Shown here in pieces: positions 8,298 through 17,737 of a stretch of DNA of 64,000 nucleotides. The DNA comes from Lactobacillus sp. CBA3605. Lineage in GTDB: Bacteria; Bacillota; Bacilli; Lactobacillales; Lactobacillaceae. The notes beneath the pieces were generated by a model. That model worked only from the letters and a program-made list of their open reading frames with translations. It made no database searches and had not been told where the DNA came from. The position numbers and the translations under genes were made by a program. The first letter of the stretch is position 1. The number at the start of each line of letters is the position of its first letter. Location of the stretch: positions 62,001-126,000 of the forward strand of contig NZ_CP027190.1 of assembly GCF_002970915.1 (NCBI RefSeq). The letters are read 5' to 3'.

Positions 8298-9620
8298 GTG
8301 AATGAACAAATTACGCCAGCAGTTTTGAATACGGCGAAACATTTAACGGTCGGTGGGGTCGATACGCTGGCGTTAGCGCAACAGTATCAAACCCCACTCT
8401 ATGTCTATGATACAGGGGCAATCCGGACTGAAATTGCAGCGTTCAAACAGGTCTTTGAAGCCAATCAAGTGCATTATCAGATTAGTTATGCTAGTAAGGC
8501 TTTTGCGACAGTTGCGATGTATCAGTTGGCAGCCCAAGCTGGGATTCACTGTGATGTCGTTTCTGGTGGGGAATTATATACTGCCAAACAAGCCGATTTT
8601 CCGATGGCTAAGTTATCATTTCATGGTAATAATAAGTCCATTGAAGAATTAACGATGGCGCTTGATTATGGTGTCGGTTGCATTATGGTTGATAACTTTT
8701 ATGAATTGCAATTATTAGCGCAATTAACGGCTGAACGTGAACAATTAACGACCATTATGTTACGGATTGCACCTGGAATTTCAGCGCATACCCATGAGTA
8801 TATTTCGACCGGTCAAGCTGATTCTAAGTTTGGCTTTGACTTGACTAGTGGTCAAGCAGATACGGCGGTTAAACAAGCACAAGCTGCGCCATACTTAGAC
8901 TTGGTCGGGATTCATTGTCATATTGGTTCTCAGATTTTTGAAGTCGATGGCTTTAAGTTGATCGTGGATAAGCTAGTGGCTTTATTTGCCCGTTGGCAGA
9001 CCGAGTTAAACTTTTATCCTAAAATTATGAATGTTGGGGGCGGCTTCGGCGTCAAGTACACGTCGGCTGATCAACCGCTATTACCAACTGAATTTGTGGA
9101 TGCAATCATTAAGGAGACCATCGCGCAAACGCAAGCACATGCTGTGCCAATGTTAGAAATCTGGATTGAACCGGGGCGGTCATTAGTCGCAACGGCCGGG
9201 ATGACATTGTATACGTTGGGGGCCACTAAAGAAATTCCTGGAATCCGAAAGTATTTGGCCGTTGATGGTGGGATGGGTGATAATATTCGACCAGCCTTGT
9301 ATGAAGCCAAATACGAAGCTGTCTTAGCTAAGAATCCAACGTTACCAAGTGATGAAGTTGTTTCGATTGCCGGTAAATATTGTGAATCTGGCGATATGTT
9401 AATTTGGAATCAGCAGTTGCCGGCCACCCAACCAGGTGATATTTTAGCTGTCTTAGATACGGGTGCCTATGGATATTCAATGGCAAGTAACTATAACCGC
9501 AATCCGCGGCCAGCAGTCGTCTTTTGTGAGGATGGTCATAGCCAGTTGGTTGTTCAGCGCGAGACATATGCCGATTTGGTCCGGTTAGATGTGCCGTTGG
9601 TGACGAAGGTAAATAATTAA
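8298..9620 (+). CDS. lysA: diaminopimelate decarboxylase
   Basis: The 440-residue fold III PLP enzyme converts meso-diaminopimelate to L-lysine, the last step of lysine synthesis. The PLP lysine is Lys67 in ISYASKAF; HCHIGSQ (PLP/phosphate region), NVGGGFGVKY and the partner-subunit CESGDMLIW near residue 372 are present. The start is GTG at 8298, preceded by GTGAGG. No other lysine genes are adjacent; the two flanking tautomerase genes are the only close neighbours. Confidence 0.96.
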   Translation: MNEQITPAVLNTAKHLTVGGVDTLALAQQYQTPLYVYDTGAIRTEIAAFKQVFEANQVHYQISYASKAFATVAMYQLAAQAGIHCDVVSGGELYTAKQADFPMAKLSFHGNNKSIEELTMALDYGVGCIMVDNFYELQLLAQLTAEREQLTTIMLRIAPGISAHTHEYISTGQADSKFGFDLTSGQADTAVKQAQAAPYLDLVGIHCHIGSQIFEVDGFKLIVDKLVALFARWQTELNFYPKIMNVGGGFGVKYTSADQPLLPTEFVDAIIKETIAQTQAHAVPMLEIWIEPGRSLVATAGMTLYTLGATKEIPGIRKYLAVDGGMGDNIRPALYEAKYEAVLAKNPTLPSDEVVSIAGKYCESGDMLIWNQQLPATQPGDILAVLDTGAYGYSMASNYNRNPRPAVVFCEDGHSQLVVQRETYADLVRLDVPLVTKVNN

Positions 9621-9738
9621 ATTAATGATGCTAGCTTGGATTGTGTTTTCTTGATTAGCGGTCACTCAAAGTTGTTAAGTTTGTTTGGTCATTGAGATAT
9701 TACCGCAACTATTAGATTTAACTTAAGGAGATTAGCGC

Positions 9739-10131
9739 ATGCCATTTATGAAAATTGATATGATTAAAGGTCGGACGGATGCAGAAATTAAACAAATTTT
9801 GGATATTTCTTATGCGGTCATGTTAAAGGCATTTGATGCTCCAGTTGGCGATCGGTATCAGATCGTGACGCAGCACGAGCCCGTTGAAATGCAAATTTTA
9901 GACACTGGTTTGGGGTTTAAGCGGACGGAGCAAGTCTTGGTTTTTAGTCTCGTGACAAGACCGCGGACGGAAGCCCAGAAGAAAGCATTTTATCGAGACT
10001 TAGTGGCAACGTTACAGGCGGAGCTGGGGTTGCGGCCAGAAGATGTGATGATTAATTTGAGTGTCAATACGGATGCTGATTGGAGTTTTGGTCAGGGTCA
10101 AGCGCAGTTCTTAACTGGCGATTTAGGTTAA
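9739..10131 (+). CDS. tautomerase superfamily protein, double-length
   Basis: The 130-residue protein starts MPFMKIDMIKGRTD. Its size and the MSAD/tautomerase_2-like layout (two beta-alpha-beta units in one chain) distinguish it from the 64-residue enzyme at 8017. Pro1 after Met removal is conserved; the motif LGFKRTEQVLVFSLVTRPRT supplies arginines where this group binds a carboxylate. Relatives act as tautomerases or malonate semialdehyde decarboxylase-like hydratases; the substrate is unknown. AAGGAG lies 9 bases before the ATG, which favours this start over the internal Met4. Confidence 0.88.
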   Translation: MPFMKIDMIKGRTDAEIKQILDISYAVMLKAFDAPVGDRYQIVTQHEPVEMQILDTGLGFKRTEQVLVFSLVTRPRTEAQKKAFYRDLVATLQAELGLRPEDVMINLSVNTDADWSFGQGQAQFLTGDLG

Positions 10132-10293
10132 TCATTTGGCGTCCAACGACTCTTTGCGGGGTTAGTCTGGACGTCATTTTGTTTGTGCGGATTGAGAATC
10201 TTAACAAACCAATAAATTTAGGGGGTCGTGACTAGTTAATTTAAGTCGATAAGACTATATTATTAACTAGTTTATATTTAGGAGTCTGATTAT

Positions 10294-11067
10294 ATGGGGA
10301 AACGACAGCAAAGTTTAGTCGTCGGCTATCATTTAGCAGTCACGATACTAACCCTCTTGTCCGTTGGCAATGTTATATTAATGACGTTTCATATTGGTGA
10401 TTGGCAAGTGGAACGGGTGGTGGCTAATAGTTTATTGGCGGTCTTTGCGATTGATTACTTAGTTCGCTTTGTGACTGCCCATGATCGTAAAACGTTTTTG
10501 ATTCATTCAGCGTTTGATTTGATTGGGATTATCCCAATGCATCCAATTTTTGCGCTGTTTCGTTTGGGTCGGTTGGCGCGGATGATTCAGTATCACCATC
10601 TTTTTTGGCGTTTAGGATTAGATGGCAAGTGGTCGCATGATTTTCATCGTTTTGTATATAGTACGGGCTTTATTTATCTATTTTCAATTAGTATTGCAAT
10701 TATTGTGTTAAGCGCGTTACTGTTTTCAGTATTTGAACATCAAAGTTTATCGAATTCCCTGTGGTGGGCGATTACCACGGCGACAACAGTCGGTTATGGC
10801 GATGAGACACCGCATACGCCAGTAGGTAAAATCATCGCCGCAGCGCTAATGTTTGGTGGGATTGGTTTTATTGGGTTATTGACCAGTACGATTACGGATT
10901 TCTTCACGACTCAGACTAGCGAAAATAGTGTGCTGAAGCCTGATGACAGTCAAGCTGATATTCAGTTATTGCTAGCTAAAATTGAGACCTTAACCCAAAA
11001 AGTAGACGCATTACAGACCGAGGTTAAACGTAGTGAAAGGCGTCAGAGTTCTAAAAAGCATCACTGA
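10294..11067 (+). CDS. voltage-gated-like potassium channel, six-TM
   Basis: The 257-residue protein has six predicted transmembrane segments and a pore loop with the K+ selectivity filter TVGYGD at residues 165-170. The fourth segment (FALFRLGRLARMIQ) carries regularly spaced arginines (90, 93, 96) like a voltage-sensor S4. The C terminus (residues about 215-255) is a short predicted coiled coil (LLLAKIETLTQKVDALQTEV), probably for tetramer assembly. No RCK/TrkA domain is present. AGGAG lies 9 bases ahead of the ATG. Monocistronic. Confidence 0.93.
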   Translation: MGKRQQSLVVGYHLAVTILTLLSVGNVILMTFHIGDWQVERVVANSLLAVFAIDYLVRFVTAHDRKTFLIHSAFDLIGIIPMHPIFALFRLGRLARMIQYHHLFWRLGLDGKWSHDFHRFVYSTGFIYLFSISIAIIVLSALLFSVFEHQSLSNSLWWAITTATTVGYGDETPHTPVGKIIAAALMFGGIGFIGLLTSTITDFFTTQTSENSVLKPDDSQADIQLLLAKIETLTQKVDALQTEVKRSERRQSSKKHH

Positions 11068-11071
11068 ATTG

Positions 11072-11104
11072 AAAGGCATTTGGGGCAACCCCCAAGTGCC
11101 TTTG
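11072..11104 (+). terminator. terminator after the potassium channel gene
   Basis: AAAGGCATTTGGGG pairs with CCCCCAAGTGCCTTT around a CAA loop. The T tract is short (TTTG), so termination may be weak. Confidence 0.65.
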
Positions 11105-11263
11105 TACGACTAAAATTTAATAATAATCGCCTTGGGTCAGACATAAATACACGGGAATATTAATAAGCCTTCCAAATAAAACAATAAGTTTTTCATTCAC
11201 GACCAACTGCGCTAAATTAGACTTATTCACTGTAACTAAGCTGACTTGGAGGGGCGGTTTTTC

Positions 11264-11599
11264 GTGAAAAAAAAACAACCAGAATTCGACTGGTTAAATC
11301 GAATTAGTTGGCGCGTGATGGGGGGACTAATTGCGAGCTTGTTGTTAGTTGTAGGCGGCATGACCCAAGTTGCTCAAGCGCACCAAGCAGAACCGACTGT
11401 GGTGCAAACGACGTCAAAAAATAGACATCAGGTTAAACGCCAAGAAGTGATTGATAGCCGCAGCGGTGCATTATTGTTAGTAGCAACTAATGAAAATGAT
11501 AGTACAACTAAAGTGAATGAAATCAGTATTGCTTTTTTTATTGCAATATTGGTGATTGGTGGCTCCTGTTGGTATCGGGCGCGCCATTATGAGAAATAA
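11264..11599 (+). CDS. small secreted or membrane protein of unknown function
   Basis: A GTG start at 11264 is chosen because GGAGGGG lies 10 bases upstream; a longer TTG-started frame would place that ribosome binding site inside the gene. The 111-residue product starts with VKKKQ, has a hydrophobic segment (MGGLIASLLLVVGGMTQVAQA, about residues 19-39) ending in AQA, a plausible signal peptidase site, then a polar stretch, and a second hydrophobic segment near the C terminus (ISIAFFIAILVIGGSCWY) followed by a basic tail. I do not recognise a family. Confidence 0.65.
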   Translation: MKKKQPEFDWLNRISWRVMGGLIASLLLVVGGMTQVAQAHQAEPTVVQTTSKNRHQVKRQEVIDSRSGALLLVATNENDSTTKVNEISIAFFIAILVIGGSCWYRARHYEK

Positions 11600-11603
11600 T
11601 CGT

Positions 11604-11640
11604 AACTAAAACCTCCATGGCGACATGGAGGTTTTAGTTT
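11604..11640. terminator. bidirectional terminator
   Basis: A perfect 16-bp stem AACTAAAACCTCCATG / CATGGAGGTTTTAGTT with a GCGA loop lies between convergent genes. Confidence 0.93.
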
Positions 11641-11644
11641 GGAC

Positions 11645-12454
11645 CTATTCAGCTAATTTAAAATAATCTTGTAGATAGCGGGCCACACCATTTTGTTCAT
11701 TGTCATAGGCGGTCACGTCATCCGCGGTTGCCTTGATACTAGCAGTACCGTTACGCATGGCGACGCCGAGGCCAGCATATTGTAACATTTCTAAATCATT
11801 ATGTTCGTCGCCAAAGGCAATGATATTTTGGCGTTGAATATGGAATTGATCAGCTAAGTAAGCGACACCTTTGGCCTTATGCACGCCCTTAGACGTGATT
11901 TCCAAGATAGCATTTGGCCCACCCCAAACGCCAACATCGACGAAATCACCAAAGTGGTCGTTAATCCAAGCAATGATGGCTGGTCGTTGGGCGGATTTGA
12001 CGAGTAAAACCAGTGAGTTAGGATTATGGGTTAAATTGGCTGGCGTAATTGGCCGACTTTTGGCAATTTCAGGAAAGAATTGACCTGCAATTAAGTCTTT
12101 TCCCGCTGTTAAGGTGCTGTTTTTGTTTTCAGCAATAATTTGATTAATTCCCAATTGTTCACGATGTTGCACCAAAGCTAAGACAATCGCTTTATTAACC
12201 GTGAATTGATATTCTGAATCCCAATGTTGGTGGGGTAAATGACCCAGTGAACCATTAAAATTAATCATGGGACTGGTTAGTTGGAGCTCATCATAAATCA
12301 GTTGCGAGCCTTGATAAGAACGACCGGTAATGATGCTAACTAAGTGACCGGCCGTCTGCAGGCATTGCATGATTTTGATGGTGGGTAGGTTTAATTTAGA
12401 ACTGGCATTCAACGTGGTGCCGTCTAAATCTAATGCAATTAGTTTTCGTTCCAT
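11645..12454 (-). CDS. Cof-type HAD family sugar-phosphate phosphatase
   Basis: The 269-residue HAD hydrolase begins MERKLIALDLDGTTLN; Asp9 and Asp11 of DLDGT are the nucleophile and the acid/base. The later motifs are SIITGRSYQG (motif II Ser/Thr region), the Lys in KAKGVAYLADQ, and FGDEHNDLEML (motif IV, metal-binding). The large C2-type cap between motifs II and III places it in the Cof/YkrA group. Cytoplasmic; substrates of this group are usually sugar phosphates, and the specific one cannot be read here. Monocistronic, with GGTGTTTT ahead of the ATG. Confidence 0.93.
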   Translation of the reverse strand: MERKLIALDLDGTTLNASSKLNLPTIKIMQCLQTAGHLVSIITGRSYQGSQLIYDELQLTSPMINFNGSLGHLPHQHWDSEYQFTVNKAIVLALVQHREQLGINQIIAENKNSTLTAGKDLIAGQFFPEIAKSRPITPANLTHNPNSLVLLVKSAQRPAIIAWINDHFGDFVDVGVWGGPNAILEITSKGVHKAKGVAYLADQFHIQRQNIIAFGDEHNDLEMLQYAGLGVAMRNGTASIKATADDVTAYDNEQNGVARYLQDYFKLAE

Positions 12455-12600
12455 TAAAAAAACACCTCAATTATCAGAAATACGCTTAGTCTTTTCAATT
12501 TAGCATATTTTCTGAAAGAATGCGAATGTGAACCAGCGAGGGTAGTTCGAAGTGTGGTAATCTATTCTATGATCATGTTTTGAATTAGGAGGACTGACGG

Positions 12601-13968
12601 TTGAACTTACCAGCAGAATTTATTACAAAATATCAAAAATTACTTGGTTCAGAAGCGCCTGCTTTTTTTGCGGCGTTTGATGAATCGGTTGAAAAAGGCT
12701 TCCGCGTTAATCCAGAAAAATCAGTGACGCCCGCAATGCGTGCTAAAATGGCTGATCCGATTGCTTATAGTGAAATTGGCTATTATGGCAAGGTTAATGG
12801 TAACTCGCTAGAACACTTAGCTGGGGCTGTCTACAGCCAAGAACCTAGTGCGATGACTGTTGGGGAAGTGGCGCGACCAGAATTGAATGAGCGGGTTTTA
12901 GATTTATGTGCGGCCCCTGGTGGCAAGACGACGCATCTATTAAGTTATTTAAAGCAAACAGGGTTATTAGTCACGAATGAAATCAATCCCAAGCGTGTCA
13001 CCGCGTTGGGCGATAATGTTGAGCGGTATGGGGCCCGCAATGCTGTGATTATGAATGAAACACCCGCCCATTTAGCGAAGGCTCTACCACAGTTTTTTGA
13101 CCGTATTTTAGTGGATGCCCCTTGTTCTGGCGAAGGGATGTTTCGTAAGGACCCCGATGCGATGCAATATTGGTCTCCTGCGTATCCCGCCGAATGTGCT
13201 ACCCGGCAACGTGAAATTCTAACTGAGACGGTTAAGATGTTACGGCCAGGTGGGCATTTGATTTATTCAACGTGTACGTTTGCGCCTGAAGAAGACGAAC
13301 AAATGATTGCATGGTTATTGGCGACTTATCCAGCCTTGGCGTTAGAACCAATCGAAAAAAGTGCCGGCATGGTGGCGGCTAAACCCGAATGGGCTGATAA
13401 TAATCCTGAATTAGCGAAGGCTGTCCGGTTATTTCCACACTTAGTGCGTGGTGAAGGCCATTTTATTGCAAAGCTGGTTTACCGCGATGAGACCAAGGTT
13501 AAGCCAGTCAAAGTTGTTCGTGATAGCTTAACGCCAACTCAGCGGCAATTATGGCACCAATTCTTAACGCAATTGCAGGTGACTAACTTTCCTGAGCTGG
13601 TCTTGCAAGCACATGGTGATCAGTTGTATGGCTTACCAGCAATGATGCCAGTCACGCGCCGGCTAAAAGTTTTTCGCCCAGGCATTCAATTAGGCACCTT
13701 TAAGAAAAAACGATTTGAACCTAGTTATGCTTTAGCCTTGGCTAGTGATGATTTGAACCTACCTAAATTGTCCATCACTGCAACGCAATGGGCAAAATAT
13801 GTTCATGGCGAAACTTTTGAACTAACGGCGCCAGCAACGGCCGGTTTTGTGGTACTAACCTGTGCCGGCTTACCAGTTGGTTTTGGGAAAGTTGTTGGCC
13901 GGACCGTGAAAAATTTCTTTCCAAAAGGGTTACGTTTCTTAGCGACAACGGAAAATTCAACGCTATAG
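12601..13968 (+). CDS. 16S rRNA m5C methyltransferase, RsmF/NOL1-NOP2-Sun family
   Basis: Encodes 455 residues from a TTG start preceded by AGGAGG. The SAM site is LDLCAAPGGKTTHLL (about residues 101-115). The two cysteines of 5-methylcytosine methyltransferases are Cys175 in DAPCSGEGMF and Cys225 in STCTFAPEED. The C-terminal third (about residues 320-450) holds the RsmF-type RNA-binding, PUA-like regions. Expected to methylate cytosine(s) in 16S rRNA during ribosome assembly. Monocistronic. Confidence 0.93.
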   Translation: MNLPAEFITKYQKLLGSEAPAFFAAFDESVEKGFRVNPEKSVTPAMRAKMADPIAYSEIGYYGKVNGNSLEHLAGAVYSQEPSAMTVGEVARPELNERVLDLCAAPGGKTTHLLSYLKQTGLLVTNEINPKRVTALGDNVERYGARNAVIMNETPAHLAKALPQFFDRILVDAPCSGEGMFRKDPDAMQYWSPAYPAECATRQREILTETVKMLRPGGHLIYSTCTFAPEEDEQMIAWLLATYPALALEPIEKSAGMVAAKPEWADNNPELAKAVRLFPHLVRGEGHFIAKLVYRDETKVKPVKVVRDSLTPTQRQLWHQFLTQLQVTNFPELVLQAHGDQLYGLPAMMPVTRRLKVFRPGIQLGTFKKKRFEPSYALALASDDLNLPKLSITATQWAKYVHGETFELTAPATAGFVVLTCAGLPVGFGKVVGRTVKNFFPKGLRFLATTENSTL

Positions 13969-13986
13969 TAGGACTATCTTTAATGT

Positions 13987-14026
13987 AAAAAAACCTCGCG
14001 CAGTTATAGCAGCGCGAGGTTTTTTG
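13987..14026. terminator. bidirectional terminator
   Basis: AAAAACCTCGCGC pairs with GCGCGAGGTTTTTT; it serves the rRNA methyltransferase gene and the convergent zinc-ribbon gene. Confidence 0.93.
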
Positions 14027-14028
14027 CG

Positions 14029-14202
14029 TTAAAGACTAACCGTCCGTTGACGGAGGACCTGAATGCAATAGGTACAGTAGCTGACCGAATTGGTCTTTAA
14101 AAATGAGCGAATTTCAGTTAGCGCTGGTTTGGGGACCTCAAAAAGAAAGTAGGCCCGATCACGTTTGTTTAATGGTTTACCACAGTTTTGACAAATTAAC
14201 AT
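14029..14202 (-). CDS. small zinc-ribbon-like protein
   Basis: A 57-residue protein starting MLICQNCGKPLNKRDRAYF with a second cysteine pair near the C terminus (YCTYC). The two CxxC motifs, about 40 residues apart, suggest a structural zinc site. A longer in-frame ATG exists 5 codons upstream, but GGGAG lies 8 bases ahead of the start used here. Function unknown; no partner gene is evident. Confidence 0.7.
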   Translation of the reverse strand: MLICQNCGKPLNKRDRAYFLFEVPKPALTEIRSFLKTNSVSYCTYCIQVLRQRTVSL

Positions 14203-14357
14203 TTTAATCGCTCCCATCCGTTTAAGTTTAGCTTACCGAAAGTAACGCTAATTGGATAAGATTGACGTTTGAAAGGATAGTGGCATATCTAAAGAAATCT
14301 AGTATTTATCGCCAAAAGTGCTGAAACGTGTGCTAAAAGGCAGTTTATAGCGCTTAA

Positions 14358-14406
14358 TCTAAAAATGAGCAGTCATTCCAAAAAATAGAATGGCCGCTCA
14401 TTTAGA
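14358..14406 (-). terminator. terminator of the mevalonate operon
   Basis: An imperfect stem (TCTAAAAATGAGCAGTCATTC with GAATGGCCGCTCATTTAGA) lies 40 bases beyond the fni stop and ends on the minus strand in TTTTTAG. Confidence 0.75.
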
Positions 14407-14447
14407 TAAATACGCGTCAGCAAGCTAACAATTGGCTTACGTGCTTA

Positions 14448-15488
14448 TTAGTGTGCCAGCGTTTTGGTATAGGCCAACAGGGTGGGAGAAAAGATTAATT
14501 TATCACGCATTTGATGTAAGTCAGTAATTTTTTTAGCTCCGACTAGCGCCATTAGTAATTTGAATTGCGCCTGCCAGTCATTTAACTGGTCAATGACTTC
14601 GGCATCGGTGTGATGTAAAAGGGCGTGTAACACGACGCCGGCGATGCCCACTGCATCAGCACCGAGGATTAGGGCCTTTAAGGCATCTAATGGCTGCCGG
14701 ATACCACCGGCTGCTAAAATCGTTAAATCTTGCGGATGGTCTTGAACGGCTAATAAAGATTCAACAGTTGAGAGACCGAAGTTGTTTAGATAAGCCATAT
14801 CACGCGCTGGGCGGCGACGGTTTTCAATTTCAACAAAGTTAGTACCACCGTGTCCGCCTAAGTCAAGGTAGCGGACGCCGGCTTGATAAAGCTGAGTCAT
14901 CGTGGGCTTAGAGATACCAAAGCCCACTTCTTTAGCAATGATTGGAACTGGCAAGGAAGTCGCTAACTGTTGAATGTTCGCTAACCATTTAAAGTCGCGG
15001 TCACCTTCCGGCATGACGATTTCTTGAACAACGTTTAAGTGCAATTCTAGCGCATCAGCTGTTAACATTTGAATAGCTGTTTTAGCAGCGGTTAGAGAAT
15101 GACCAGCACCAAGATTGGCAAAGACTAAGCCCGTTGGATTAGCGGTACGCAAGCTAGTAAAAGTTGGGGCTAAGCTGGGATCTTTAATAGCGACACTTTG
15201 AGAACCAGTGGCAATTGGTAAGTGACAGGCGGCGGCGATTTTGCCTAGACGGGTATTTAAACGTCCGGTTTGAACTGAACCACCCGTCATCGCTTCGATA
15301 TAAAGCGGGGTAGCCCAGTGCCATTTTCCAACGGTAGCTTGGGTTGAAATTTCTGCCACTGTGGTTTCTGGCAAGGCATCGTGACGCAGGCGGAGCTCGT
15401 CGAATCCATTTGGTTGATCGGCATGGTAATATTTTTCAGCTAATGAGACGTGTTCATCTTTACGATGAGATTGCATACTTTGTGGCAT
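14448..15488 (-). CDS. fni: isopentenyl-diphosphate delta-isomerase, type 2
   Basis: The 346-residue FMN-dependent enzyme interconverts IPP and DMAPP, the last step of the mevalonate pathway. Motifs: [12 protein letters not shown] at the N terminus, [23 protein letters not shown] and [13 protein letters not shown], the FMN and substrate-binding segments. A longer frame exists, but the ATG at 15488 has GGAGGTG 5 bases upstream and gives the family N terminus. It is the last gene of mvaK1-mvaD-mvaK2-fni, separated from mvaK2 by a hairpin with a T tract. Confidence 0.96.
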   Translation of the reverse strand: MPQSMQSHRKDEHVSLAEKYYHADQPNGFDELRLRHDALPETTVAEISTQATVGKWHWATPLYIEAMTGGSVQTGRLNTRLGKIAAACHLPIATGSQSVAIKDPSLAPTFTSLRTANPTGLVFANLGAGHSLTAAKTAIQMLTADALELHLNVVQEIVMPEGDRDFKWLANIQQLATSLPVPIIAKEVGFGISKPTMTQLYQAGVRYLDLGGHGGTNFVEIENRRRPARDMAYLNNFGLSTVESLLAVQDHPQDLTILAAGGIRQPLDALKALILGADAVGIAGVVLHALLHHTDAEVIDQLNDWQAQFKLLMALVGAKKITDLHQMRDKLIFSPTLLAYTKTLAH

Positions 15489-15519
15489 GGGCCACCTCCA
15501 AATAAATAAAATTAAGTTC

Positions 15520-15568
15520 AAAAAAACGAATCGGCACCGCGACCTGCTTAGTGGCCGGAGCGATTCGT
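15520..15568 (-). terminator. intra-operon terminator or attenuator between mvaK2 and fni
   Basis: ACGAATCG (15526-15533) pairs with CGATTCGT (15561-15568), with further inner GC pairing, and on the minus strand is followed directly by TTTTTT. It lies between mvaK2 and fni, so it would reduce fni transcription from the upstream promoter. Confidence 0.75.
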
Positions 15569-15581
15569 ATTTAAAGTCGGT

Positions 15582-16673
15582 TTAAGCTTTCGAGATTGGA
15601 CTATCACCAACTAAATGCACGTTTAAGTTTAAGCGTTCGATGCCATCATGCGCCCATTGTTTTAAAAGTGGGGTTGGATTGATGGCTTGGTCAATTAAGA
15701 CGATACCACAGTCACCACCACCAGCACCAGAGGTTTTGGCGGCCGCACCGGCGGCTTCGGCGATGGTAATCATCTTTTTGAGCATGGGTGTTTCAATCGT
15801 GACCTGACTAAAGGTCCCTAATGTTTGTAGTAATTGTCGATTTTGACGTAGTTCAGCTTGGATTTCAGCTAGATTATGCGCGTGAAAGCCCTGAATCATT
15901 CGTTTTAAGCAAGCTTTACTAGCAGCTAAAAAGGTCTGATACTCGGACTTTTGCTTCGCTTTCACCAAGGCCACCTTGTCGACTAAGTGTGAAGTTGAAG
16001 CGGGTGAGCCGGTCCAACCGATAATCAGGCGAAGATCTGCTGGCGGTGTTAGCAGTTCAATATTTAAGTCTGGCCAGTCCATTGCCAGTAAGTCAGTTAG
16101 TGACGCTGTTTTTCGTTGTTCAGCTAACCATTGCCGATCAAATGAATGGTAAGCAATCCAGCCGCCATAAACGCTTGCCGCAATATCTCCTAGTGACCCG
16201 TTACCTTGGACGGAGAGGTGGGCAATCGCAGCTAATTTAAAAAGTTTATTTTTATCCATTGATAAGTGATAGAACTCACAGAGCGCTTTGACTGTGGCAA
16301 CAGTGACGGCGGCAGATGAGCCTAAACCGTATTTTTTGCCATCGGAACTATCTAGCTCGCTATTAATCCCGAGGTGATACACGCCCAGTTCACGCCCAGC
16401 TTCACGGGCATAACTTTCAGTTAGGCTGATAGCTGAAAGAATATAGTGGAATGGGTTATCCCGATTGTCAAAAACCATCTTGTTCCCACGGCGTTGCCAA
16501 AAGATTGAGTTTTCTTGATATTGCTTTGAAACGATACTCCCGAAAGTATCACTAGGTGAAATTGTGGCCGTTACGAATTGATCGAGAGCCACAATAATGG
16601 CCGGAAAGCCAGACTCGACCACTGCATATTCCCCTGCAATGTAGAGTTTTCCAGGTGCTTTCACCGTAATCAT
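15582..16673 (-). CDS. mvaK2: phosphomevalonate kinase
   Basis: The 363-residue GHMP kinase phosphorylates phosphomevalonate. N-terminal MITVKAPGKLYIAGEYAVVE, the ATP-binding KYGLGSSAAVTVA (motif 2) and the C-terminal AAAKTSGAGGGDCGIVL (motif 3) are clear. The ATG at 16673 is chosen because AAAGGA lies 9 bases upstream and the product then matches the family start; an ATG 6 codons earlier has no ribosome binding site. Third gene of the mevalonate operon. Confidence 0.96.
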   Translation of the reverse strand: MITVKAPGKLYIAGEYAVVESGFPAIIVALDQFVTATISPSDTFGSIVSKQYQENSIFWQRRGNKMVFDNRDNPFHYILSAISLTESYAREAGRELGVYHLGINSELDSSDGKKYGLGSSAAVTVATVKALCEFYHLSMDKNKLFKLAAIAHLSVQGNGSLGDIAASVYGGWIAYHSFDRQWLAEQRKTASLTDLLAMDWPDLNIELLTPPADLRLIIGWTGSPASTSHLVDKVALVKAKQKSEYQTFLAASKACLKRMIQGFHAHNLAEIQAELRQNRQLLQTLGTFSQVTIETPMLKKMITIAEAAGAAAKTSGAGGGDCGIVLIDQAINPTPLLKQWAHDGIERLNLNVHLVGDSPISKA

Positions 16674-16742
16674 GCCATCATGTCCTTTCATGGTAGTGGA
16701 ACCACACGCAGTTAGTCACTACCAGTCAAAATTAAGTCAAAA

Positions 16743-17723
16743 TTAATTGGTTGTCATTGTAATTCCTGGGCCGGGTTTAGCAATGATGAGTTGTTCGGCA
16801 GTAAAGTGCGTTTGTAAGGCGCTGGTGATTTTAGCGGTATCTTTACTAGCACAAATAATCTTCACGTTGGGTCCAGCATCCAAAGTATAATAACAGTTAA
16901 CCCCCCGTGCACGCAAGTTTTCGACGATTTTGATAGTTGTTAACGTATCTGCGGTAAAATAATTAAAAGCTGGTTTGGCGCTTAGATTTAAAGCGTGCAT
17001 CCGCATGGCGTTGGTTTCAGCAATTTCACCGACAGCGGTTAAGTTCCGGTCAGCGATGGCTGTACGCATCTGAGCTAAATCGTGATTAGCTGTTTTAACC
17101 CAAGCAGAATAATAGGGAGATGTCTGGACGACCCGAGCCATGCCGGTAGTTGAACTGACGGGCTTTTTATGCGCCTGTAGGACAACTGCAATCATTTGGA
17201 TGTCCCAATCAACGGGGTCTTGAATGGACTCTGCATAGGAACTGGCATCATCATGGCCGGCATGCCATTCGACGAAGCCGCCGAAAACGGACCGCGTGGC
17301 TGAACCAGATCCGCGCCGCGCTAGCCGGCTTAATTCAGTCGGCGTAAGGGTTAAGCCCGCTGCTTGGCTACTGGCTGCCGCTAGGGCTGCAAACCCAGAA
17401 GCAGATGAGGCTAAGCCGGCCGAAGTGGGGACGTGGTTACTTGTTTTGACAATTGCCCGGGCAGTTTGACCACTCAACTGGCGGACCAGGTCAAGAAAGC
17501 TGACCATGCGGTGTGATTTGCCCGGGGCCAGCTTGGTTTGATTAAAATAAATAACATCTTGATTAGCCTTAGCATCAAAGGTGACACTCGTTTCGGTATA
17601 AAAATGATCTAAAGTTAATGAAATACTGCCATTTTGGGGGAGCATCAACGTGGAATCTTTTTTCCCCCAGTATTTAACGAGTGCAATATTGGTATGTGCT
17701 TTAGCGGTAACAGTTTTTGACAT
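16743..17723 (-). CDS. mvaD: diphosphomevalonate decarboxylase
   Basis: The 326-residue GHMP-fold enzyme makes IPP by ATP-dependent decarboxylation. Signature segments: KAHTNIALVKYWGKKD at the N terminus, NHVPTSAGLASSASGFAALA (phosphate loop) and the C-terminal YYTLDAGPNVKIIC containing the catalytic Asp. It sits 14 bases after mvaK1 with GGAGG before the ATG, so the two are cotranscribed. Confidence 0.97.
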   Translation of the reverse strand: MSKTVTAKAHTNIALVKYWGKKDSTLMLPQNGSISLTLDHFYTETSVTFDAKANQDVIYFNQTKLAPGKSHRMVSFLDLVRQLSGQTARAIVKTSNHVPTSAGLASSASGFAALAAASSQAAGLTLTPTELSRLARRGSGSATRSVFGGFVEWHAGHDDASSYAESIQDPVDWDIQMIAVVLQAHKKPVSSTTGMARVVQTSPYYSAWVKTANHDLAQMRTAIADRNLTAVGEIAETNAMRMHALNLSAKPAFNYFTADTLTTIKIVENLRARGVNCYYTLDAGPNVKIICASKDTAKITSALQTHFTAEQLIIAKPGPGITMTTN

Positions 17724-17737
17724 GTGGGTCCTCCAAA

